From Syngnathus acus (Eukaryota > Chordata > Actinopteri > Syngnathiformes > Syngnathidae), in contig NC_051106.1 in NCBI RefSeq assembly GCF_901709675.1, positions 248,001 to 312,000 on the forward strand: a stretch of 64,000 bases of DNA, given 5' to 3'. Below are positions 24,001 through 32,800 of this stretch, in pieces. A program made the translations under genes and the position numbers. How positions within the stretch are numbered: position 1 is the first letter of the stretch; every line of letters starts with the position of its first letter. The notes beneath the pieces are model-generated. The model was not told where the DNA came from. It made no database searches and saw nothing but the letters and a program-made list of their open reading frames with translations.

Positions 24001-26057
24001 GTGTCAATTTCGCTCTCAAAATGGCAAGGGAAAAATGCACAGCTAAACGAATATATGACGATGAACACAGGGCAGAGCGATTGGTTTTGCTGGCTTTTTA
24101 ATGAATGGCGACTGTGACTACGGGGGCCCATTAGGTCCAGAAAAGCTGACAAGACGCTAAGCCAGGGGTGGCCAACCCGGCCAAAATGGCAAGGAAAAAA
24201 TGCACAGCTAAACGAATATATGACGATAAACACAGGACGTTTTTAACAGAGTTAAAGTTGTTTTTTGTTGAACGTAATGGCAAGCCATTCTGCCTGATAT
24301 GTCGGACGTCAGCGCATTTAAAAGCTTCAAATGTTCAGCGCCACTTCAGCTCACTTCATGCCAATATCGATAAGGACTTTGCAAAAGGGACTGAATTTCG
24401 CAAGCACAAGTTTGGACACTTTGAAAAGTCAGGCAGAAAAATAGGTACAGTTTTTCAAAAAAATTACGAAGCACTCAGAGACTGTCACACTTGCATTGTT
24501 TCAACTGGCTTGGAACATTGCACGGGCTAAAAAGCCATACAATGAAGTGGAGTTCGTTAAAAAATGCCTCAGTGACGTTATTGAAATCTTGTCTCCTGAA
24601 AACGACAAACTAAAACGAATGGTCTGTCCCGCCACACATAGTAAGTGAAAAAACTTATGTTTTTGTTTGTGGAATTTGTTGAAATGAGAGTTTGTCTGTG
24701 TGAGACAATGCACACAATGTTCATTGTTGAAAATGTGGTTTTTGGTCTGTGGTTTTAGTACTGTAGGAGTCAATTTGTCATTATCATGTTGGTGCGTGAC
24801 ATAATAATGTCACACAATAAATTTGGCTGTGCAGAGGTGTGTGTGTGTGTGTGCGTGTGTGTGCGTGTTTGTGTGTGTGTGGGGGGGAATGTTCATGTGT
24901 GCTCATGTGTATGATGTGGCTCTTTGCGATGACACAGTAAAAAATGTGGCTCTTAGTCTCTGACTGGTTGGCCACCCCTGCCCTATTCACTGGCTTGTTT
25001 TTTGAGGAGTGGTGTTTGGAGCAGTGGTCAACATTTCACAAACTTGATGTTTCAGCACTAAAGAACTTAGGGATGTTTGGACACTGGAAAACTTGTGAGG
25101 GGGCAGACGCAAGCACATGATCTGCCATGTGCTAGGTTTAGCCTGTCCCATTTAGATCATCCACGGCACAGGATCTAAGTGAAGTTAGAGGTACATGGTC
25201 TTGGTGGGCCTGTATGGAATAACAAGACTCACGCGGTCGGAGTGGCTTCACGTGGTCTAAATGTTCACTGCAATGGTCTAAGGCAGGGGTCTCAAAGTCC
25301 AGTCCTCGGGGGCCGCATTCCTACATGTTTTCCAAGTTTTCCTCGTTCAACACACCTGATTCAAATGATCAGGCTCCTGCAGAACGTGAGGATGAACTGA
25401 TCATTTGAATCAGGTGTGTTGAATGAGGGAAACTTGGAAAACATGTAGGAATGCGGCCCCCGAGGACTGGACTTTGAGACCCCTGGTCTAAGGGGACTCA
25501 CCTTGCCTGTGCTCTTCCCTCCTTTTAAGATCAGCATTGATTTCGCTCGCCATCTTCTTGTCTGCCTCCACCTGGACTTGCAGAGAGACCAAAACCTGTC
25601 TCTGCTTCTCTTCCACCTCTTCACTGTCCCTTAGGCGGGTCTCAATAGTCCAGAGGATGTTGTGCTGATCCACCGAAGCTGCCTGTAGACTGAGGACCAG
25701 CATCCGGTCCACATCCATCTGGATGTGCATGGCATCCAGCTGTTGTCTCTGCTTCTCCACCACCTCCTGTCCATCCCTCATGCGGCTCTCGGTGGTCCTG
25801 AGGGACTGACGTTGCTCCACCACCGCCGCCTGTAGACTGAGCACCAGCTGTCTCAAGCCCAGCAGCTCAGTCCAGATGACGGGCAGTTCCGGGGGCACAG
25901 TTGAGTCCTGTGTCATGGTCCGTGTCCTGAAGGAGCGGTCCCGCTCCCAGGTGGGAAGCAGACCAAAGACTTCTGACTGGTCAATGAGCAGAAGCAGAAC
26001 CACAGATGCTGCACAAAACTTCATGGCAACCATTCGGACGGCGTCTACATGTCCCAT
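17730..26057 (-). CDS. Secreted coiled-coil protein with C-terminal C1q domain
   Basis: Fifteen coding exons on the minus strand: 26057-25502, 22853-22779, 22678-22595, 22507-22457, 22377-22267, 21812-21711, 20518-20456, 20263-20201, 20122-20060, 19910-19848, 19654-19592, 19381-19319, 19223-19161, 19091-19029, 18258-18130 and last exon 18022-17730 (sixteen counting the last). They sum to 1905 nt, or 634 residues plus stop, and every internal junction is phase 1. Exon 1 has a hydrophobic signal segment (ASVVLLLLIDQSEVFG) and a duplicated coiled-coil unit of about 50 residues (LVLSLQAA occurs twice). Eight 63-bp exons follow, each encoding three heptads. The last two exons form a C1q/TNF-like domain (KVAFAAALTDSGSVGPF ... 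SFSVFSGFLLFQL). Such proteins usually trimerise outside the cell. No collagen repeat is seen. The first in-frame ATG (26057) or the one at 26024 could start it; the latter gives a cleaner signal peptide. No gene symbol can be given. Confidence 0.88.
18279..18681 (-). mobile_element. Solo LTR in the C1q gene
   Basis: A 403-bp unit with TGTTAGAG...CCCTAACA ends, flanked by an exact 5-bp duplication AATGC (18274-18278 and 18682-18686). It matches the full LTR at 23378-23806. An AATAAA on the minus strand inside it suggests minus orientation. It lies in the intron before the first C1q-domain exon. Confidence 0.9.
18687..19028. other. C1q gene intron, no feature seen
   Basis: Intron sequence between the last mini-exon and the solo LTR. 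It is mildly rich in CA and ATGAGA words. No exon-like or transposon-like segment recognised. Confidence 0.5.
19453..19515 (-). pseudogene. Decayed 63-bp mini-exon of the C1q gene
   Basis: In the register of the neighbouring mini-exons, this 63-nt segment still reads as an open coiled-coil unit (VTERLKLTEAEVGDLWMKNT), close to the exon at 20518-20456 (VVKNHVEDLWTEIS). Its expected acceptor AG is GA and its donor GT is TT. It therefore looks like a former array exon that lost both splice sites. I left it out of the coding sum. Confidence 0.6.
19741..19847. repeat. CA/TG microsatellite adjoining a C1q gene donor site
   Basis: Mostly CACACA with CACG and CTACA interruptions. In transcript sense the GT of the donor of exon 19910-19848 is the first unit of the (GT)n tract. 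A shorter tract stands directly after exon 19654-19592 (19571-19591). Confidence 0.9.
20540..20641. repeat. Complex (CACG/CA)n microsatellite in the C1q gene
   Basis: Alternating CACACGCACG units just upstream, in transcript sense, of the acceptor of exon 20518-20456. The gap to the AG is about 20 nt. Confidence 0.9.
20642..21445. repeat. C1q gene intron with CA repeats and degenerate CCAGACTC-type repeats
   Basis: Contains a (CA)n block at about 21013-21080. From about 21190 to 21445 there are many loosely repeated words such as TCTAGACTAGAGCCC (one 16-bp unit twice in tandem near 21201-21232) and CCAGAGTCTAAAC. Similar words recur at 20320-20400 and 21660-21690. No exon recognised. Confidence 0.6.
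21446..21659. mobile_element. hAT-type MITE (214 bp)
   Basis: The ends CAGGGGTGGGCAATTCCGG and CCGGAATTGCCCACCCCTG are near-perfect inverted repeats. An exact 8-bp duplication TTCTAGAC lies at 21438-21445 and 21660-21667. The whole unit is an extended palindrome with no coding capacity. It lies in an intron of the C1q gene. Confidence 0.95.
22003..22150. mobile_element. Old hAT-type MITE
   Basis: CACAGGTGTCAAA and, inverted, TTTGACACCTGTG end this 148-bp unit. The expected 8-bp duplication is degenerate (GGACAAGT against CTTCAAGT). It belongs with the element at 58853-59157, whose ends are alike. Confidence 0.75.
23090..23806 (-). mobile_element. Internally deleted LTR retrotransposon
   Basis: A full LTR (23378-23806) and a partial LTR (from 23090) enclose about 220 bp of leader. 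The whole is flanked by an exact 5-bp duplication CTGAG (23085-23089 and 23807-23811). On the minus strand, TGGTGCCGTGATCCGGAT directly follows the full LTR and fits a tRNA-His-type primer-binding site. No gag or pol remains. It lies in the first coding intron of the C1q gene. Confidence 0.85.
23823..24980 (+). mobile_element. hAT-type transposon with transposase N-terminal fragment
   Basis: The ends CAGGGGTGGCCAACC and GGTTGGCCACCCCTG are bounded by an exact 8-bp duplication CCCTATTC (23815-23822 and 24981-24988). The left part is duplicated inside the element: a second copy of the terminal repeat and the following CAAAATGGCAAGG region starts near 24164. The coding remnant is listed separately. 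It is non-autonomous. Confidence 0.93.
24186..24530 (+). pseudogene. hAT transposase N-terminal fragment with BED/zinc-finger-like motif
   Basis: The frame begins MARKKCTAKRIYDDKHRTFL and holds a CLICR...SNVQRHFSSLHA segment, a Cys-Cys-His-His-type finger as in SCAND3/ZBED5/GTF2IRD2-related hAT transposases. It ends after about 115 codons with no catalytic core. A shorter, earlier copy of its start stands at about 24020 within the same element. Confidence 0.75.
25284..25485. mobile_element. hAT-type MITE (202 bp) next to C1q exon 1
   Basis: Near-perfect palindrome with ends CAGGGGTCTCAAAGTCCAG and its inverse. An exact 8-bp duplication GTCTAAGG lies at 25276-25283 and 25486-25493. It sits only 16 bp past the donor side of the first coding exon of the C1q gene. 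Confidence 0.95.
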
Positions 26058-26426
26058 AATGCACCTGTGTCGTGTGAGTGTGCGTCAAAGGGATATTTGT
26101 GTGCAGATTAAAGATCATGTGACCCACTAGGCTTCTGCACATACCAAACATGCTAATCTGCTCGTTTATTTTATAACTGGTACGGCCGCTAAACTACCAC
26201 CGTTTCCTATCACTAAGTTACGCTGTGAGGTAGGACATCGTGCCCAACTACTGTACTAATACACTACCACAACTAGTTAAAGCGCGATAGCGGGCACACC
26301 ACTAGTATTTACCATGCTATTACTGCACTGCCTACTATATTACTATTACATCACACTACCACTAAATTACTGTACTGTGCTATTACTATTTACTCCTACA
26401 CTATCAATCGAGGGAACTACACTACT
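26058..26426. other. Upstream of the C1q gene: presumed promoter side, low-complexity TAC-rich DNA
   Basis: No TATA box or other clear promoter signal identified. From about 26190 the sequence is rich in irregular ACTAC/TATTAC words. A LINE was inserted at 26427 in this low-complexity DNA. Confidence 0.45.
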
Positions 26427-28576
26427 CAAAGTCAAGTCAAAGTCAGCTTTATTGTCAATCCCTTCATACGTCAAGACACACAAAGAAACCGAAATTCCGT
26501 TTCCTCCATCCCACGGTGACGAGACATACAAGTAGGCGACACAAAACAAAAACAAGAAGGCACAAACCATAAATAATAAATAATAAATAAAATAAAATGA
26601 GCGATGAATAAAAACAGACCAATAACCCATTGAATATGAGGGGCAAAACCGAGCCAGTGAGCATACAGCAAGAACAGGACGCTACGCTGAAAGGGGGAGC
26701 GAGTTCAGGATCCTAACAGCCTGGAGTACGAAGCTGTTGGAAAGTCTGGTGGTGCGGGAGCGCAGGCTCCTGTACCGCCTCCCAGAGGGCAGAAGTTCAA
26801 ACAAAGGGTGAGCGGGGTGACTCACATCACTCACAATCTTGGTCGCCTTGCGGGTGAGATGGGAGGTGTAAATGTCCTTCAAGGAGGGGAGAGAAGCACC
26901 AATAGTCTTACTAGCCGTTTTCACAATGCGCTGCAGGGCCTTCAAGTCTTGGTCAGTGCAGCTGCCACCCCAGACAGCAATACAGCTGGAGAGGACGCTC
27001 TCAATGGTGCCGCGGTAAAACGTAGTCATGACGGCCGGAGGAGTCCCCGCTCGCCTGAGTTTCCGAAGGAAGTACAGGCGGCGCCGGGCCTTCTTCGCCA
27101 GCGACGCGGTGTTGGTGGACCAGGAGAGATCCTCACTGATGTGCACCCCCAGGAACCTGGCGCTGCTCACTCTCTCCACCACAGCACCGTCGATGGTCAG
27201 CGGCAGGTGTTGGGCGTGACCCTTCCGGAAGTCAACGACAATCTCCTTGGTCTTGTCGACGTTCAGCAGGAGGTTGTTGTCCCTGCACCACGCGGTCAGA
27301 AGGTCAACCTCCAGCCTGTATTGAGTCTCGTCTCCCTTGGTGATGAGACCCACCAGAGTCGTGTCGTCAGCAAACTTCACTATGCGGTTGCCGCTGCAGG
27401 TGGCAGCGCAGTCATGCGTCAGGAGGGTGAAGAGCAGCGGACTGAGCACGCAGCCTTGGGGGGCCCCTGTGCTCAGCGTGATGCTGGCGGAGATCTTGTC
27501 GCCAACACGTACCACCTGTGGCCTCTGACAGAGGAAGTCCAGTAGCCAGTTGCAGAGGCCGGTACTGAGGCCCAGCTTGTCAAGTTTGCCGATGAGACGC
27601 TGCGGCACAATGGTGTTGAAGGCAGAACTGAAGTCCACAAACAGCAACCTCACATACGAGTCCTTCCCCTCCAGGTGGGTGAGGGCCGAGTGGAGGGCAG
27701 AGCAGATGGCATCCTCAGAGGACCGTTTGGCTCGGTACGCAAACTGGAAGGGGTCAATGGTGGGGGGGAGAACTGACCGGATGTGCTCCAAGACAAGCCG
27801 CTCAAAGCACTTCATGACGATGGGCGTAAGTGCCACGGGGCGGTAGTCATTGAAGCAGGACGGAGCAGGCTTCTTCGGCACAGGTACGATGGTGGCTGCT
27901 TTGAAACTCGACGGGACGATGGCCTGCTGCAGGGAAGTGTTAAAGATGTCCGTGAAGACATCCGTCAGCTCACCAGCGCAGTCCTTCAGCGCTCGACCCG
28001 GGATGTTGTCCGGGCCCGCCGCCTTACGGATGTCGATAGCGGCAAGCGTCCTCCTCACGCTGTCGGCGGAGAGGCACAGGGGCAGCTCGTGGGAAGGGGG
28101 AGTGGCCTTCAGCGGGCAAGTGCTGTTCTGAGCGTCGAAGCGAGCAAAGAAGCGGTTGAGGTCATTGAGCAGACGGACGTCGCCATCACAGCTCTGCGGC
28201 GCGGGCTTGTAGTCCGTGATGGTCTGAATGCCCTGCCAAAGGCGCCGTGCGTCCCTGCTGTCCTTGAAGTGAGCGGTAATTTTGCCCGAGAACGCCCTCT
28301 TCGCTTCTTTGATGCCCCGGGACAGGTCGGCCCTCGCAGTCCTCAAGCCAGCCTCATCCCCCGCCCGGAAGGCTTTGTCCCTGGCCCTCAGCAGCCTGAA
28401 GACAGCCCCTGTCAGCCATGGCTTCCGGTTTGCCCGAGTGACGACGGATACTGAGTGTGTCACATCATCAATGCACTTCCCGATGTAGGAGGAAACAGTC
28501 AGTATACTCCTCAATGTCCGCCCGACCGTCGCAAGTGGCCGCCCTCCTAAACACGTCCCAGTCTGTAGAGCCAAAG
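26427..28576 (-). mobile_element. Rex1/L2-type LINE, copy with long open frame
   Basis: Minus-strand LINE with its 3' end at 26427 (CAAAGTCAAGTCAAAGTC on the plus strand). A 7-bp target duplication CACTACT lies at 26420-26426 and 28577-28583. It is 5'-truncated, so the endonuclease is missing, but the reverse-transcriptase frame is fully open. Nearly identical to copy A at 12764-13888. Confidence 0.92.
26682..28574 (-). CDS. LINE reverse transcriptase ORF (630 codons)
   Basis: Uninterrupted frame with the linker between endonuclease and RT (NRKPWLTGAVFRLLRARDKA), the RT entry motif (AAGPDNIPGRALK), [48 protein letters not shown], the catalytic FADDTTL and the terminal [18 protein letters not shown]. 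The endonuclease domain is lost by 5' truncation. It is transposon-encoded, and the absence of stops suggests a recent insertion. Confidence 0.92.
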   Translation of the reverse strand: MALQTGTCLGGRPLATVGRTLRSILTVSSYIGKCIDDVTHSVSVVTRANRKPWLTGAVFRLLRARDKAFRAGDEAGLRTARADLSRGIKEAKRAFSGKITAHFKDSRDARRLWQGIQTITDYKPAPQSCDGDVRLLNDLNRFFARFDAQNSTCPLKATPPSHELPLCLSADSVRRTLAAIDIRKAAGPDNIPGRALKDCAGELTDVFTDIFNTSLQQAIVPSSFKAATIVPVPKKPAPSCFNDYRPVALTPIVMKCFERLVLEHIRSVLPPTIDPFQFAYRAKRSSEDAICSALHSALTHLEGKDSYVRLLFVDFSSAFNTIVPQRLIGKLDKLGLSTGLCNWLLDFLCQRPQVVRVGDKISASITLSTGAPQGCVLSPLLFTLLTHDCAATCSGNRIVKFADDTTLVGLITKGDETQYRLEVDLLTAWCRDNNLLLNVDKTKEIVVDFRKGHAQHLPLTIDGAVVERVSSARFLGVHISEDLSWSTNTASLAKKARRRLYFLRKLRRAGTPPAVMTTFYRGTIESVLSSCIAVWGGSCTDQDLKALQRIVKTASKTIGASLPSLKDIYTSHLTRKATKIVSDVSHPAHPLFELLPSGRRYRSLRSRTTRLSNSFVLQAVRILNSLPLSA

Positions 28577-29884
28577 CACTACTGCACTATAGTACAAAAC
28601 AACACTGTAGTATACTGTTCAAAACTAGTACTGAGTTATTTCAAATTTTTACTATGACTCTTATCGAGGCTGGGATGATGTGAAGAACGAAAACCAAAAA
28701 AGGTTTTTATTAAAAAAGAACATTCCATAGCGACAGCAAATATTCATCCAGGATGACCATGAAAGTCTGCGGTCATAGTCACTTTTCCCTTCCACTGGGC
28801 ATCAATCAATGGGCTGGCTCTTGGCACAAAACGCCGTGCCGTCAGCTGCTTGGCTGATGGACGTAAGTAGTGCGACGCAGCCAAGAGTCAGGAGCGTGTT
28901 TTGGTGCGGCGCCACCTGTTGCATAGCTTCTTGGACAGCCCCACGTCCATCGAGGCTCTTCGAGATGCTGCCCTGCTTTTACACTCTGGCTTCTTTGTGG
29001 ACCCGAAGCACATGCCAGTACAAGTCTCAGGTCTGGTGGACTTTGTCAAAGCATTACAAAGCCAAAGCAAGACGTTGGGGGAAAAACACACGTGAAATAT
29101 CTTCTGCTTAAATAAGTAGAAATCTTTTGTTAACATTACTACACGTGTCCTTGACCACCAACTTAACACAGTTAAACACAGTTGTGAACAACGGGACGAA
29201 CGCGCTCGAATTGAGGTGGACATCTCTATGAGGGATGTTGGACACCGCTGTTTTGCATACCAGTGCAAGTATTTGCTCGTCGAGTACTATTCCCTACAGA
29301 CTTTAGAAATGTCATTTAACACACTTTAACACACTAAGAAAAGATTGCAAACAAAAGTTTTTTTTCTGAGGCAGACAATTTGCTGATGTGTCAAACTGCT
29401 GCGGTATAGCGGCAACTACTGCTGACGAGGACTTAGTCAGATTAAGTATCAGTGGCTAGTATCGACGCCCTCCAGGAAATACTGATCCCTTAATATAAGG
29501 CCGGTTTTGACCTTATACCTAGACCTGATATCAGTACGCGCCCATCCCTTATACCCACTTCAAACTTTAAAAATACAACCCATAAAGAAATGACAATTCG
29601 CCACATCCACATAAATTGGGGTGATGGGCCGCAGTATTTTCAGCCATTGGGCAACGTTCAGAAGTTTCAGACCACAGGGTTAGAAAAAAGTGCAGCAGAG
29701 TCCGATGCCACCCCGCCAAAGAAATGCCGACGAGTGTGATGGTGACGTCACAGCCCTCCTCAGCCTGCCTTCTAGAACAGGGTTAGAAAGAACCATTCCA
29801 TTGGCACCACACGGCCTCCAGGACGCTGTCCTCGCTGCACAACACCCCCCTCCATCCATGTTGCGAGGGCCAAAGGTGGACAGG
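28577..29884 (-). other. Downstream of atg14: probable 3' UTR, no coding exon
   Basis: The nearest AATAAA on the minus strand after the atg14 stop is at 28706-28711, which would give a 3' UTR of about 1.2 kb. The region holds a partial copy of an atg14 exon/intron junction (28885-28951) and, near 29436-29555, a fragment ending CCCATCCCTTA that looks like a hAT terminal region. A plus-strand frame near 28950-29095 (SGLVDFVKALQSQSKTLGEK) is unrecognised and has no supporting structure. Confidence 0.5.
28885..28951. repeat. Partial duplicate of atg14 exon 7 and its donor
   Basis: On the plus strand AAGAGTCAGG...CCCCACGTCCA matches 31832-31909 apart from a 12-base gap and a few substitutions. 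It covers the end of the exon encoding [10 protein letters not shown] together with about 40 bp of the following intron. Inclusion of intron bases shows a DNA-level copy rather than a retrocopy. Confidence 0.75.
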
Positions 29885-32800
29885 TCAGCGCTGGCCCGTG
29901 TACGTTCGGACCCAAGATGTGAAGGAGGCCGCCGCAGATGAGATCATCCCTCCGGTGATGACAGACGGCTGAGACACTTGCAGCGCACTCTGGGAGAGAT
30001 CCATCGGCTGCGGGCGGGACATCGGATTCAAATCCAAGTGCCGAAACTGTTCCTAACGGTGGCTGACATGTTGCGCATAAAAGGTGGGCAGTACCTGCGA
30101 TGGTATATCGCAGAATCGCGGACTGGGCACGGTCTCCCAGTCGGTGCCGAGGTCAGTCTCGTCATCGGTGACGGCCTCGTCTCCGCTCTCCTCGGCAGCT
30201 CCCGAGGCCTCGGGCTCCACCAACTCCATCGACTCCTCCAGGTCGGCGCTCATCTCAAATGGACCCGTCCTGAAACGGAGGGGACATGCTCAGTGCTCGC
30301 TCTCGGGACGACCGTGATGCGGTCGCCGGCTCACCTGCCCAGGTTGGCATTGTCGGCCGAGACCAGGAACATGATGTTGCGGAGGGTGTGGTGTGGGTGG
30401 AGCTTGTCATAGTCCACGTGCTGCACAAACCCAGACATCCAGCACCCCCCCCCCCCCAAAAAAAATGTGACTCAAAATGTCCTCAAACCAGGGGTCACCA
30501 ACACGGTGCCCGCGGGCACCAGGTCGCCCGTGAGGACCGCATGAGTCGCCCGCAGGACTTTTCTAAAATTAGCTCAAATAGCGGCACTTGTCAGTGAGCT
30601 GCATCTATTTATTTTACAGTCAAACCTCGGTTTTCGAACGTCCTGGTTCTCGAACAAATCGGAATTCGAACAAAAAATTCGAGATTTTTTTGTTTCGGTT
30701 GTCGAACAAAATTCGGAGGTCGAACCTTGCGAGATGAGCCGGGAGGACCCGAGAAAACCCGACCGAGCGGCCCGGATGCCGACTGACTCCGTTGTTATTG
30801 TATTTCCGTTACTTTGAGGATTGTATTAACCCCTAATCATGCCTCCAAAGAAAGCAAGTGGGAGCAGTAAAGCCATCCTAAAACACAAAGACGCTCTTAA
30901 AGCAATGCGACAGTGAGCGCCCGGCACGCTGCGGTTGCGCGATTGGACCAAATTAAGCTCCCTGCGCATTGAGCCCCACTTAAATTTTGGAAAGTACATC
31001 AGGACTTTAAAAATATTTTCTAAATTTTAGCGACCGCTCTGTCACAATAATGCGACCAGCGCAGTGCAGTTGCGCGGTCAGCGACGCGCTACTGTTGCGC
31101 ATTCGGCGGTGCGCTGAAGTTGCGCGATCGGACAAAATTAAGCTCCCTGCGCACTTAGGTCGACTTAAATTTTGGAAAGTACAACAGGACTTTCAAAATA
31201 TTTTCTAAATTTCAGCGACGGCTCTGTCACAATAATGCGACCAGCGCGGTGCAGTTGCGCGTTCGGCGGTGCGCTGCAGTTGCGCGATCGGACAAATATG
31301 CGCAAATGAAAAAATGCTTAAAAAAGGCGGGGTTTTTTGTCTTGAAACGTATTAAAAAAAAATTCATTATTTGTAATGGGAAAGATAGATTTGGAATTCG
31401 ACCGATTCGCTTCTCGAACCACCTTCTGGAACGGATTGTGGTCAAAAACTAAGGTTTGACTGTATTTTTGCTATTCTTGTTAAAATCACACTTACATGTG
31501 AACTGTAAATGACAATAATAACAAATTGAGCAAATTGGCTATTTCAGAAGTGTGTGTCAAACTGGTAGCCCTTTGCCTTAATCAGTACCCAGAAAGTAGC
31601 TCTCGGTTTAAGAAAGGTTGGTGACCCCTGCCTCAAACTATAACGCATGCGACGCACACAGGCAGTGAAGCGGAAGAAGCTGGCGCGGTCGCCGCAATTA
31701 CCTGTGAAAAGCACAGGTGCAGCGTGTTGGTGTTGAGCTTGCTGAGTGCGCGCGTGAATCGGTAGCGACTCAGGTTGTCGCCGCAGAACTCGCTGGAGGA
31801 GGAAGGGAAGAAAACGTTGAGGATGAGGTCAAGAGTCAGGTGCGCGCTATTTTGTGTTTTGGTGCAGCGCCACCTGTTGCACAGCTTCTTGGGCAGCCCC
31901 ACGTCCAAGATGTGCGACAACACGGTGAGCAGCTGCGTGGCGTAGCACAGAGCGGCGCTGATGGTGTGGGCCGGGTTGATGTGGTCCAGTTCTGAAAGGG
32001 ACACCCCGGGCGGCACTGGTAAACAGACGCATCAGACCGCGCTGTGCTGGCAGACCACCACCAACCCGGGCCGTGCTTGGCGCTCTTCTCGTCCACCCAG
32101 CTGTAGTAGGCGGAGCAGTCTCCGTTGCTAGGCAGGGTGGCGGCGGGCCCCGCGATGCTGACGCTAGTCTCGCCGTTCTGGTCGTCCCAGATCCAGCGGC
32201 CTGACAGGTAGGTGGTCCTGCGCGCCTCCGCCAGCTCGCTCACCGTGCTGGACGTCAATGCTGCCTCGCACTCGGATGCCACATCGGCGGGGTCTCTGAG
32301 GGGTGTGGCAGCGTGTCGTTAGCGTGCTTACTGCATCTCGGTCGAAAAGTAGGGCTTTTCTGCCGTGGCTCACCTGCTGCAGGCCTTCTCTTCCCGCGTG
32401 GGGAAGATGTGCGCCATCAATTCGGCGATGTGCTCGCGCCGCGTGGCCGCCAGCTGAGTGAGTCGCTCGCCCAGCTCTCGCTTGCGTCGCTCCAGCAGTT
32501 CGGCCAGGCGCCGGTTGTGTCGCTCGATTTTCTCCTGCTTCTGCTGGTGGCGGTTCGCGCGGCGCTGAAGGCGCTGACGTTCCTCCTGGGAGTGCAGTAG
32601 CAGCTCTTTGTCTGCGGGATGGGGGTAGCGAGTGACGCGTAAGGACACATGGTGATGTGATTTGTGACTTATACTCAATTAAGTCTGGAGATGACGCAAG
32701 AATAGGGTGAGGACTTGAGATGACGCCAGGCGTCCGCTTACCGATCTTGACTTCTTGGCGTGCGCAGGTCAGCGCCTGGCTGATTTGTTCCATCTTCACG

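Noticed and set aside
26808-28454. Several plus-strand frames of 60-245 codons
   Set aside because: Antisense shadows of the LINE reverse-transcriptase frame 28574-26682.
28901-29095. Plus-strand 64-codon frame with SGLVDFVKALQ
   Set aside because: Too short, no splice context, no family recognised, and it overlaps the copied atg14 fragment.
30952-31300. Repeat-spacer pattern of a CRISPR type
   Set aside because: The blocks of about 180 bp are tandem repeats within a Tigger-like transposon, and this is a vertebrate genome.
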